Origin: DATJPD01 sp036394195 | GTDB lineage: Bacteria > Pseudomonadota > Alphaproteobacteria > CACIAM-22H2 | DNA length: 64,000 nucleotides | Direction of reading: 5' to 3' | Assembly: GCA_036394195.1 (NCBI GenBank) | Contig: DASWFO010000335.1 | Coordinates: forward strand, 22,771 to 86,770 | Shown: in pieces, positions 1 through 7,453 of the stretch | Position numbering within the stretch: position 1 is the stretch's first letter | Layout of the letters: each line of letters begins with the position of its first letter | Notes under the pieces: model-generated | Seen by the model: only the letters and a program-made list of their open reading frames with translations | What the model was told of the DNA's origin: nothing | Database searches by the model: none | Position numbers and translations under genes: made by a program

Positions 1-122
1 AGCCCCTCGTCGCGCGAGATATTCGGGATGCGCACCAGCGGCGTGTTGCCGATGGTCTCGGCGATGCTGTCGTAGATTCGGCCGCGGAGCGGACGATCGA
101 GTTTGAGCGGTTTCCGGGTCAT
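1..122 (-). CDS. cysK: Cysteine synthase, N-terminal part (runs off the window)
   Basis: Only the first 40 or so codons are present, reading leftward from an ATG at 120-122. The peptide contains IYDSIAETIGNTPLVRIPN, the conserved beginning of O-acetylserine sulfhydrylase, where the NTPLVR segment leads to the PLP-binding lysine further downstream (outside the window). The enzyme would make cysteine from O-acetylserine and sulfide in the cytoplasm. It is partial only because of the window edge. CysK versus CysM or cystathionine beta-synthase cannot be separated with certainty from this fragment, but the wording of the motif fits CysK best. Confidence 0.8.
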   Translation of the reverse strand, partial: MTRKPLKLDRPLRGRIYDSIAETIGNTPLVRIPNISRDEG

Positions 123-253
123 GGAACGGCGGCCCCTTTTTCCGCGTCGAGACGGGTTCGGATTGACACTACCTGACCGGAAGCCGGCCGTCTGCAGGCA
201 CCAGGCTGCGTCGCGGTCCAGAAACGACGCGGCGCGCAGCCGCGCTCCGGCCC

Positions 254-1348
254 TTACTCCGGCGCCGCAAACCGCTTCACGATTTCGGGCGCAAACCGCA
301 GGCCCAGTCCCGGCCGCGACGGCACCGTCATTTCGCCGCGTTCCGGCAGCGGCGGATCCTCGAACAGCCGCATCGTCCACGGCATGTACTCGACCACCCG
401 CCCATTTGGCACGGCCGCGATCAGGTGAACATGCACCTCGGGGATGAGGTGGCTGACGACCGGTACGTTGAACGCCTCGGCCATGCCGGCCACCTTCATC
501 CACTGGGTGATGCCGCCGACGCGGAAGAGGTCGATCATCGCGATGTCGACCGAACGCGCCTCGAGCATGTGGCGGAACGGGACGATGCCGTAGACGTACT
601 CGCCGCCGGCTACTGGCGTCGACAGCTGATCGGTCACATGGGCGAGGCCCTTGTAGTCGTCATGCGCCGTCACGTCTTCGAGCCAGGCCAGGTGGAACTC
701 CTCGAGTCGGCGGCCGATGGCGACCGCCTCGTCCACGGACCAGCGCTGGTTGATGTCGCACATCAACGCGGTCTCGGGCCCGACGGCCTCGCGGACCGCG
801 CGGATGCGCGCCACCTCGCGCTCCGGTGACGTGTCGCCGGGCAGGGCCGCCTGGGTCTTCATCTGGGTGAAGCCGCGCTTCACCAGCCGTTCGGCCGCCT
901 TGGCCATGTGATCCGGCGGGAACGTCCGCATCAGCGCGCCGCTCGCATAGGCTGGCACGCGGGCGCGCCGCCCGCCGAGCAGGGTTGCCAGCGGCAGATT
1001 GAGCGCTTTGCCCTTGATGTCCCACAGCGCCGTGTCGAGGGCCGAGAGGGCGAGGGTGAAGATGCCGCCGGGGCCGGACGTGCCGGCGGCCGCGCGCAGC
1101 TTGTCCGCGATCGCTTCGACGTGCAGCGGATCCTCGTTCACGATGAGGGCGCCCAGGGCGTCGACGGCGGCCTTCAGGCTGCGCGTCAAGGCGCCGCCGA
1201 AGAAGGTGACACCCAGCCCTTCGATGCCGTCTTTGGTCGCGACGGTGACGGCGACGAAGTCGCGCGTCCCCGGGACGGTCGGTCCATCGGCCAGCGGCTC
1301 GTCGGCCGGCAGGGACACGATCCGCGACTGAACCCGTTCGATTTTCAT
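254..1348 (-). CDS. Mandelate racemase/muconate lactonizing enzyme family protein (enolase superfamily)
   Basis: This is a 364-residue protein of normal family length. The start is the ATG at 1346-1348, preceded by GGGAGGATC. An N-terminal capping domain is followed by the barrel, with metal ligands readable at D198 (CDIN), E224 (WLED) and E250 (GGE). A mandelate-racemase-type His-Asp pair is present at H300 (SHLIPE) and D273, with E320 further on. These all sit three residues beyond the corresponding mandelate racemase positions (D195, E221, E247, H297, D270, E317). The usual KxK motif reads K164-T-Q166, so the second lysine base is missing. The family abstracts a proton alpha to a carboxylate. 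With one lysine lost, a dehydratase or other one-base chemistry is more likely than racemisation. The substrate is unknown. The neighbours do not help. Confidence 0.88.
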   Translation of the reverse strand: MKIERVQSRIVSLPADEPLADGPTVPGTRDFVAVTVATKDGIEGLGVTFFGGALTRSLKAAVDALGALIVNEDPLHVEAIADKLRAAAGTSGPGGIFTLALSALDTALWDIKGKALNLPLATLLGGRRARVPAYASGALMRTFPPDHMAKAAERLVKRGFTQMKTQAALPGDTSPEREVARIRAVREAVGPETALMCDINQRWSVDEAVAIGRRLEEFHLAWLEDVTAHDDYKGLAHVTDQLSTPVAGGEYVYGIVPFRHMLEARSVDIAMIDLFRVGGITQWMKVAGMAEAFNVPVVSHLIPEVHVHLIAAVPNGRVVEYMPWTMRLFEDPPLPERGEMTVPSRPGLGLRFAPEIVKRFAAPE

Positions 1349-1469
1349 GACCGATCCTCCCAGGGACGAGAATGGCGGATTCAGGGCCGGCCTTCCAGGG
1401 GCGATCGCTTGGTGCCCGGACGCCGCAAGCACTCTGGCCTCGCCGCCGCCGCCCCCGTAAATTGGCGGC

Positions 1470-4400
1470 ATGGGGGAGTTGCAGGACTGGCTCAAGCAGA
1501 ACGGTCTCGAGGCGCTCGCCACCGTTCTGGTGGCGAATGACATCGACCTCGACATTCTGTCGGACCTCACCGAGCAGGATCTCGAGCGTCTGGGCCTGTC
1601 GCTCGGCCAGCGGCGGCGGCTCTTGAAGGCCATCGCCGGTCGAGCCGCGGCCTCGGCCGCCCCGCCGCAACGATCCGCGCCCGCGCCGTCCGCGGACGCG
1701 CCGGCGCCTCGCGAAGCCGAGCGCCGCCAGATCACCGTGATGTTCTGCGACCTTGTCGGCTCCACGGAGTTGTCGGCGCGCCTCGATCCCGAAGACATGA
1801 GCCGGCTGATCCGCGCCTATCAGGACGCCTGCGCCGGCGCCATCGCGCGCTTCGACGGCTTCCTGGCGAAACTCATGGGCGACGGCGTGCTCGCCTATTT
1901 CGGCTTCCCGCAGGCCCACGAAGACAGCGCCGAGCGCGCGGTGCGCGCGGCCCTGGCCATCGTCGCCGCGCTGCCCGGGCTGGCCGCCGCCAGCGGGCAG
2001 CGGCTCCACACCCGCATCGGCATCGCCACCGGCCTGGTCGTGGTCGGCGACATCGTCGGCACTGGCGTCGCGCGCGAGCAGTCGATCGTCGGCGAGACGC
2101 CAAACCTGGCCGCGCGCCTGCAGGCGCTGGCGTCGCCGGATGCGATCCTGGTGAGTCGAACCACGCATCGGCTGCTCGGCCGCATCTTCGATCTCGACAG
2201 CGTTGGCACGCACGCCCTAAAGGGCTTTGCTGAGCCGGTCGCCGTCTGGCGGATCCGCGGCGAATCCGCGGTCGGCAGCCGCTTCGCGGCGGCGCGTTCC
2301 GAGCATCGCGTGCCCTTCGTCGGCCGCGAGCATGAGATCGGGATGTTGCTTGACCGCTGGCGCCTCGCGGCGTCGGGCGAGGGGCAGTTCGTGCTGGTGG
2401 CCGGCGAGGCGGGAATCGGCAAGTCGCGGCTGATCGACGCCTTCCGGGAGCGTTGCGGCGACGAGCCGGTGTTCGCCGGCCTCCAATGCTCGTCGCATCA
2501 CGCGAACACAGCCCTCTACCCGGTGATCCGCTACCTCGAGCTGATGGCCGGCTTTGTCGGCGACGATTCGCCGGCGGTCAAGCTCGCCAAGCTGCGCACT
2601 CTGTTCGTGTCGCCGATTGGTTCAGAAGGCAGCGCCGGTGCCGACACGCCGGTGCATCTGTTCGCCGGCCTGATGTCGCTGCCGACCGACGACTGCCCCG
2701 CCCAGTCGCAGGAAGGTATCTCGGATCTGACGCCGGCGCAGCGCAGGGCTGCGACGATCGCCGCCTTCGTTGACCACATCGTCCGTGTGGCACGCCGTCA
2801 ACCGGTGCTGTTTTTGCTCGAAGACGCGCACTGGATCGATCCCTCCACGGTCGAGCTGGTCGCGCATCTGATCGACGCGATTCAATCGGCGCCGGTCCTG
2901 GTCGTCGTGACCGCGCGGCCCGACTTCGCCTCGCCGTGGACCGGCCGCGCGCATGCCGGCCAGCTCACGCTCAGCCGCCTCGGCCGCGCGCAGTGCGCCG
3001 AGATGGTCGCCGCTGTCGCCGCGGCGCATGCCATCCCGACGGACCTGCGCGACGACATCGTGGCAAAGACCGACGGAGTGCCGTTGTTCGTCGAGGAGCT
3101 GACCAAGACCATTCTCGAATCTGCGGCGCCGGACCGCTCCGCCGTGCCGGCCACCTTGCAGGATTCGCTGATGGCGCGCCTCGACCGGCTGGGCGAGGCG
3201 AAGGAGACGGCCCAGATCGCCGCCGTCATTGGCCGCCAGTTCCCGCAGGCGTTGCTCGCCGCAGTGGCACCGCTCGGCGGCGCCGATCTCGAGGCCGTGC
3301 TGGCGCGCCTAGTGCAGGGCGAGATCGTGTTTCCGCAGCGTCAGGCGCTGGAGACCAGCTACGTGTTCAAGCACGCGCTACTGCGCGATGCGGCGTATGA
3401 CAGCCTACTCCGTGCGCGCCGCCAGGCGCTGCATGAGCGGATCGCCAAGGCGCTGGAGGAGCGCTTCCCGACCGTCGCAGCGGCCGAGCCGGAGTTGCTC
3501 GCCTACCATTACGCGGCGGCAGGCCGTGCGGACGCTGCCGCCCTTGCTCACGAACGGGCGGCGGACCGCGCGGCTGCGCGCTCCGCCTATGCCGAGGCGG
3601 TGGCGCATCTCTCGGCGGCGCTGGAACAGACCCGCAAACTGCCGGACCACGCCCGGCGCGAGCTGACGCTCCTGCTCAAGCTCAATCCGGCACTGTCGAT
3701 CGTCAAAGGTTTGAGCAGCCCGGAGGTGATGGAGCCGGCGTCGCGCGCCTATGAGATCGCCCAGGGCCTCGGCGACAGCCCCGAGCTGTTCAAGGCAACC
3801 TGGAACCTCTGGTACGCCTTGAACATGGGGCGGCGGCGCGACGAGGCGCAAGCGCGGGCGGAGGAGCTGGTGGCACTCGGCCAGCGTCTGAACGACGATG
3901 ACCTCTTCCTCGAAGCGATCCACTGCCGCTGGGCGACCGCGCTGTTCCGCGGCGATCTCGCGGTCGCGTTTGCGGACAGCCGGGAAGGGGTGCGGCGGTA
4001 CGACCCCGCGCGCCATCACGAGCTGGGTCCGGCCTTCGGCGGCCACGACCCGGGTGTGTGCGCACATTGTATCCAGGCGCAGACGCTCGCCGCCGTCGGC
4101 GATGTCGATCACGCCCGACATGCCCTGAAGTCCGGCATCGCGCTGGCGGAAAAGCTGGGACATCAACACACCCTGGCGCATGCTTATTCGCTGGCGACCT
4201 TCATGCACAAACAGGTCGGCGATCCAGTGGCGACGGAAGAGGCGGCGCGGCGCATGGTGCAGATCGCGGAGAAATGGAACTTTCCCATGCACCGGGCCAT
4301 CGGACTCTTTTTTTTGGGTTGGGCGCAAGCGGTCGGGTCAGATTTCGGCGCGGGCCTCCGGCAGATGGAGGCAGAGTTCGAACCCGCCTTCACGCTCGGC

Positions 4401-4682
4401 CCATGGCCGAACTACATCGCCATGGCGATGGCCGATATACGGCTGCGGGCGGGGCGGGCCGAGGAAGCGCTGCAGCTCGTGGATCAGACGCTGGTGGCCA
4501 TGCGCGGTCCGGATCCCGGCTTCTACCTGCCGGAGTTACTGCGCATCGGCGACAACTGTCGCGCCCGGCTCGGCGGAAATCATTCGGACGATCCATCGGA
4601 AGCCGCAGCCGCGATCGGTGAGCTCCGCCGTCGCTACGAGGAGCGGATGGCCGCGCTCAAGGCAGCGACCGCCGCCGACTAG
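1470..4682 (+). CDS. SAM domain / class III adenylate cyclase / AAA ATPase / TPR-like regulator
   Basis: This is a 1070-residue multidomain signalling protein. Residues 1-55 form a SAM domain (ending in the LGLSLGQRRRLL helix), followed by a Pro/Ala linker. Residues about 86-262 are a class III cyclase domain with metal aspartates D94 (FCDLVGST) and D138 (MGDGV). K134 is the usual adenine-selecting lysine, and N212/R216 (NLAAR) provide the transition-state pair. An AAA/STAND-type ATPase follows, with Walker A GEAGIGKSR at 312-320 and a Walker B-like LLEDAHWID. The C-terminal third is helical and TPR-like. All catalytic residues look intact, so cAMP synthesis is plausible. Proteins of this layout are common in soil alphaproteobacteria, and their inputs are mostly unknown. 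The Shine-Dalgarno sequence is weak. Confidence 0.9.
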   Translation: MGELQDWLKQNGLEALATVLVANDIDLDILSDLTEQDLERLGLSLGQRRRLLKAIAGRAAASAAPPQRSAPAPSADAPAPREAERRQITVMFCDLVGSTELSARLDPEDMSRLIRAYQDACAGAIARFDGFLAKLMGDGVLAYFGFPQAHEDSAERAVRAALAIVAALPGLAAASGQRLHTRIGIATGLVVVGDIVGTGVAREQSIVGETPNLAARLQALASPDAILVSRTTHRLLGRIFDLDSVGTHALKGFAEPVAVWRIRGESAVGSRFAAARSEHRVPFVGREHEIGMLLDRWRLAASGEGQFVLVAGEAGIGKSRLIDAFRERCGDEPVFAGLQCSSHHANTALYPVIRYLELMAGFVGDDSPAVKLAKLRTLFVSPIGSEGSAGADTPVHLFAGLMSLPTDDCPAQSQEGISDLTPAQRRAATIAAFVDHIVRVARRQPVLFLLEDAHWIDPSTVELVAHLIDAIQSAPVLVVVTARPDFASPWTGRAHAGQLTLSRLGRAQCAEMVAAVAAAHAIPTDLRDDIVAKTDGVPLFVEELTKTILESAAPDRSAVPATLQDSLMARLDRLGEAKETAQIAAVIGRQFPQALLAAVAPLGGADLEAVLARLVQGEIVFPQRQALETSYVFKHALLRDAAYDSLLRARRQALHERIAKALEERFPTVAAAEPELLAYHYAAAGRADAAALAHERAADRAAARSAYAEAVAHLSAALEQTRKLPDHARRELTLLLKLNPALSIVKGLSSPEVMEPASRAYEIAQGLGDSPELFKATWNLWYALNMGRRRDEAQARAEELVALGQRLNDDDLFLEAIHCRWATALFRGDLAVAFADSREGVRRYDPARHHELGPAFGGHDPGVCAHCIQAQTLAAVGDVDHARHALKSGIALAEKLGHQHTLAHAYSLATFMHKQVGDPVATEEAARRMVQIAEKWNFPMHRAIGLFFLGWAQAVGSDFGAGLRQMEAEFEPAFTLGPWPNYIAMAMADIRLRAGRAEEALQLVDQTLVAMRGPDPGFYLPELLRIGDNCRARLGGNHSDDPSEAAAAIGELRRRYEERMAALKAATAAD

Positions 4683-4806
4683 ACCGGCGCAGGCGCTGTT
4701 GAATCCGCCGGCAAGAATTGGCTAGGACGTGCACTCACAAATCGAGATTGGTGAGCGGAGCCTAGCCTATCGGCTTTGCAACGGTCTGCGGACGGGCTTC
4801 GACGCC

Positions 4807-5610
4807 CTAACGTGGTCTTACGGGCTGTGGGGCGGCGATACGGCGACTACGCCTATCTGTTGTCCTGCCCGGCGTGTCTCCGGCGCCGCCTCGCTCGCTA
4901 CCAGCGGATGCCGCATTCAGAGCGCGCATCGCCGCGGGAGCACCCTTAAGAAAGCGCGCGACAGCGGCTTTAACAACCGGACCAAGGTGATCGGGCGTCT
5001 TCATGTCATACACCCAACGCCGAACGGCCAAATAGAACAGTTCTCCGTGGAGACCCCAGGCTATTTCCAGTTCCTCCCTGGACAGGGCTGCCCCATCTGG
5101 CAGACCGGCGGCGCGTCTCAATTCAATCGCTAACGGTTCTATGACTCTCTTCTGTACGAGATCGAGGTAACGCTGACTTATGCCGACCCCCTTCAGGCCG
5201 GCAAACACAAAGATTCGAACCCAGTCATAGCGGAAGATCGCCGCGAGGTAAGATTCGTAGAAATCAATCAGGCGCGCCTCAAGTGGCTTCGTCGGATCGC
5301 GGAGAACGGTCTCCCACTCGGGCTGCCAGCGATCGAGATACATTTCCTTGTAGACGCGTTCGATCAAGGCTTCCTTGGTCGGGAAATAGCGGAACAAGTT
5401 CTGATGGGTGATACCAAGGCGCGTCGCCAAATCCCGAAGACCACCGTCGAAACCAACCTCGGCGAAAAAAGCGACAGCACCATCCACAATCTCCCGCTCG
5501 CGATCCTCCGGATCCAAGCGGCGTCTGCGCTTGGGCGGAGGCCCATGCTCTGGCGCGTTCATCCCTCGACGACGCCGAGCTTTCGTCGATTTGCTTTTCT
5601 GTTGAGGCAT
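4807..5610 (-). CDS. TetR/AcrR family transcriptional regulator
   Basis: This is a 267-residue protein starting at the ATG at 5608-5610, with an AGG about ten bases upstream; an internal ATG at 5560-5562 is a shorter alternative. A very basic N-terminus leads into a TetR helix-turn-helix (LATRLGITHQNLFRYFPTKE), followed by the helical ligand-binding part and an unusually long Arg/Ser/Pro-rich tail of about 35 residues. It is divergent from the hydrolase/GlcG/efflux operon beginning at 5986. The space between them holds three near-identical palindromes, the expected arrangement for a local repressor that senses a substrate of that operon. The ligand is not known. Confidence 0.9.
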   Translation of the reverse strand: MPQQKSKSTKARRRRGMNAPEHGPPPKRRRRLDPEDREREIVDGAVAFFAEVGFDGGLRDLATRLGITHQNLFRYFPTKEALIERVYKEMYLDRWQPEWETVLRDPTKPLEARLIDFYESYLAAIFRYDWVRIFVFAGLKGVGISQRYLDLVQKRVIEPLAIELRRAAGLPDGAALSREELEIAWGLHGELFYLAVRRWVYDMKTPDHLGPVVKAAVARFLKGAPAAMRALNAASAGSERGGAGDTPGRTTDRRSRRIAAPQPVRPR

Positions 5611-5706
5611 CTGACCCAACCTGTCGTTCCAAATTTGTGATCACCATAAACCACTGATGACCGGGCGCCAATTAACATCGGCCAAGCCAGCCGCCGCTCG
5701 GGGTCT

Positions 5707-5732
5707 AGTGGACCGAACCAGAGTGGACCGAA
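5707..5732. repeat. Tandem 11-mer AGTGGACCGAA, two copies
   Basis: Two exact copies of AGTGGACCGAA start 15 bases apart (5707 and 5722). The spacing is not a full helical turn and the half-site does not resemble the TTACCG operators nearby. It could be a second activator site or a chance duplication. Confidence 0.35.
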
Positions 5733-5852
5733 GTGATCAGTGGAATCGGACAGGGGCGCTCTAGCCGACAGGGTGATCCCAAGGCGGCAGCCGACCGAGA
5801 CTGGACCTATCCCCAAAAGGACTTTTTTTATCCGCTAGTCCTGCGAATTTAC

Positions 5853-5866
5853 TTACCGACCGGTAA
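5853..5866. promoter_or_regulatory. Operator 1, TTACCGACCGGTAA
   Basis: This palindrome has 6-bp arms TTACCG/CGGTAA and a 2-bp centre. It is one of three copies between the TetR gene and the hydrolase gene, and it sits just upstream of a TTGACT -35-like hexamer. Confidence 0.65.
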
Positions 5867-5901
5867 TTAGATTGACTCTGCGCTCCGTCGTATTTAGCTA
5901 G

Positions 5902-5915
5902 TTGCCGGTCGGTAA
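5902..5915. promoter_or_regulatory. Operator 2, TTGCCGGTCGGTAA
   Basis: This is the same palindrome as operator 1 with one mismatch in the left arm. It begins 49 bases after operator 1 and directly after the candidate -10 at 5895-5900, so bound repressor would block polymerase. Confidence 0.65.
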
Positions 5916-5944
5916 TTAACGGCACATCACGCCCTGGTCACTAA

Positions 5945-5958
5945 TTACCGAACGGTAA
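5945..5958. promoter_or_regulatory. Operator 3, TTACCGAACGGTAA
   Basis: Both 6-bp arms are perfect (TTACCG/CGGTAA). It begins 43 bases after operator 2 and ends 27 bases before the ATG of the hydrolase at 5986. Confidence 0.65.
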
Positions 5959-5985
5959 CTATGTCAAAACAGAAAGAGCAAAGCT

Positions 5986-6894
5986 ATGCGACGCGATATC
6001 GAATTCAAATCCGAAGGCCTGACCCTGCGTGGATGGCTCTATGTGCCCGACGGGGCGAAGAAACCGGTGCCCACCGTGGTGATGGCGCACGGCTTTTCGT
6101 GCCTGAAGGAGATGTTTCTGGACAAGTACGCCGAGGTCTTCGTCAAGGATGGCCTCGCCGTCCTCGTCTATGACAACCGCAACTTCGGCGATAGCGACGG
6201 CGAGCTCCGCCTCGAAGTCGATCCGATGGCCCAGGTCCGGGACTACCAGAGCGCCATCTCCTTCGCCCAGACTCTGCCCGAGGTCGACAAGAACCGCATC
6301 GGCATCTGGGGCACGAGCTACACCGGCGGTCATGTTCTCATCGTCGCCGCCATCGACAAGCGCGTGAAGTGCGTCGTCTCGCAGGTGCCGGTCGTCTCCG
6401 GCGCCCGCAACATCCACCGTGCCGTTCGGGAAGACTTCATCCCGGAACTGCTCTCGCGCTTCTACGCCGATCGCGCGGCGCGCTTCGCCGGCAAGGCCCC
6501 CGCCATGGTGCCGGTCGTGTCGCGCTATCCGAACGAGGTCTGCGCCTTCCCCGGCACCAATGCCTTCGAGGCGTTCCAGGGCGCACAGCAGACCATCGCG
6601 CCGACCTGGCGAAACGAGGTGACGCTGCGCTCGCTCGAACTGTTCATGGCGCATGAGACGATCGGCTATGTCGAGCAGATCGGCCCCGTTCCGTTGCTGA
6701 TGATCGTCGAGGACGCCGACACGCTCGGCGCCGTCGACCAATCGCTCGACATCTACAATCGCGCGCATCAGCCGAAGAAACTCGTCCTCTTCCACGGCGG
6801 CCACTTCGACGCCTATGTGCGCGACCAGGCCGGGACGGCCCGCGCCGCCAGCGACTGGTACGTCGAGCACCTCATCATGGAGCCGATGAACTGA
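5986..6894 (+). CDS. Alpha/beta hydrolase (dienelactone hydrolase/DltD-like)
   Basis: This is a 302-residue protein with an AHGFS oxyanion loop near residue 36, the nucleophile elbow GTSYTGG with S111, an acid near VEDAD and the catalytic His in FHGGHFDAY near the C-terminus. There is no signal peptide, so it is cytoplasmic. The sequence type is that of short acyl esterases and dienelactone-hydrolase-like enzymes encoded next to TetR regulators. As first gene of the operon downstream of three TetR operators, it probably processes the same compound that the efflux pump exports. The exact substrate is unknown. The start is preceded by AAAGAG; an ATG at 5961 is in another frame. Confidence 0.85.
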   Translation: MRRDIEFKSEGLTLRGWLYVPDGAKKPVPTVVMAHGFSCLKEMFLDKYAEVFVKDGLAVLVYDNRNFGDSDGELRLEVDPMAQVRDYQSAISFAQTLPEVDKNRIGIWGTSYTGGHVLIVAAIDKRVKCVVSQVPVVSGARNIHRAVREDFIPELLSRFYADRAARFAGKAPAMVPVVSRYPNEVCAFPGTNAFEAFQGAQQTIAPTWRNEVTLRSLELFMAHETIGYVEQIGPVPLLMIVEDADTLGAVDQSLDIYNRAHQPKKLVLFHGGHFDAYVRDQAGTARAASDWYVEHLIMEPMN

Positions 6895-6903
6895 CACCAC
6901 GAA

Positions 6904-6926
6904 GGCGCATCGCCAGCCGGTGCGCC
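6904..6926 (+). terminator. Possible hairpin between hydrolase and GlcG gene
   Basis: GGCGCA at 6904-6909 pairs with TGCGCC at 6921-6926, with an 11-base loop. No T-run follows, so it is more likely an mRNA processing or attenuation hairpin than a strong terminator. Confidence 0.25.
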
Positions 6927-6994
6927 CCCTTCGATCCCTGGATCACGCCCGCCGCGACGTCGGATGAGGCGCACCTTCGAAAGGTTGCATCGAT

Positions 6995-7453
6995 ATGCTG
7001 ACCGTCAATCTTGAAACCGCCCGGCGTGTCGTCGAAGGCGTTGAGGCCAAAGCCAAGTCGCTCGGCTGCTCGATGAACATCGCCGTCGTCGATGCCGGCG
7101 GCAATCTCGTCGCCCACGGCCGCATGGACAATGCCCGCATCGGCGCCATCGACATTGCCATCAACAAGGCCTGGTCGGCGCGCGCCTTCGACATGGAGAC
7201 GGCCGAACTCGGTCGCTACAGCCAACCCGGCGGCCCGTTCTTCGGCATCCACGCCTCCAATGGCGGCCGCGTCATGCTCCTCGCCGGCGGCGTGCCGCTG
7301 CGCCGCGCTGATCGGATCATCGGCGCACTCGGCGTCAGCGGCGGGTCGGAGGAAGACGACTCCGGCGGCGCCCAGGCCGGCGTCGACGCCATGATGTCAG
7401 AAGGGCTTGGGCTGAGTTTTTCCGTCAAACTCGATGGGAGTGAGTGCCGATGA
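6995..7453 (+). CDS. GlcG/HbpS family protein (heme-degrading-domain type)
   Basis: This is a 152-residue, single-domain cytoplasmic protein. It has the GlcG/HbpS/DUF336 layout: N-terminal helix, AVVDAGGNLVAHGRMD strand-turn, the KAWSARAF helix, and a glycine-rich GGVPLRRADRIIGALGVSGG end. Members of this family bind small ligands or heme and often accompany hydrolase or catabolic genes; their enzymatic role is mostly unknown. Its stop overlaps the next gene's start by 4 bases (ATGA), so it is translationally coupled to the pump gene. The family name is secure; the function is not. Confidence 0.87.
   Translation: MLTVNLETARRVVEGVEAKAKSLGCSMNIAVVDAGGNLVAHGRMDNARIGAIDIAINKAWSARAFDMETAELGRYSQPGGPFFGIHASNGGRVMLLAGGVPLRRADRIIGALGVSGGSEEDDSGGAQAGVDAMMSEGLGLSFSVKLDGSECR

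Larger units (their letters stand above)
5611..5985. other. Divergent regulatory region between TetR gene and hydrolase/efflux operon
   Basis: This 375-bp gap contains no convincing gene. The right-hand third carries three palindromes (5853-5866, 5902-5915, 5945-5958). A possible promoter lies among them: -35 TTGACT at 5872-5877 and -10 TAGCTA at 5895-5900, 17 bases apart. In that reading operator 1 lies upstream of the -35, operator 2 directly follows the -10 and operator 3 covers the early transcript. The middle has a tandem pair of the 11-mer AGTGGACCGAA at 5707-5717 and 5722-5732. The promoter is a by-eye assignment. Confidence 0.6.
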
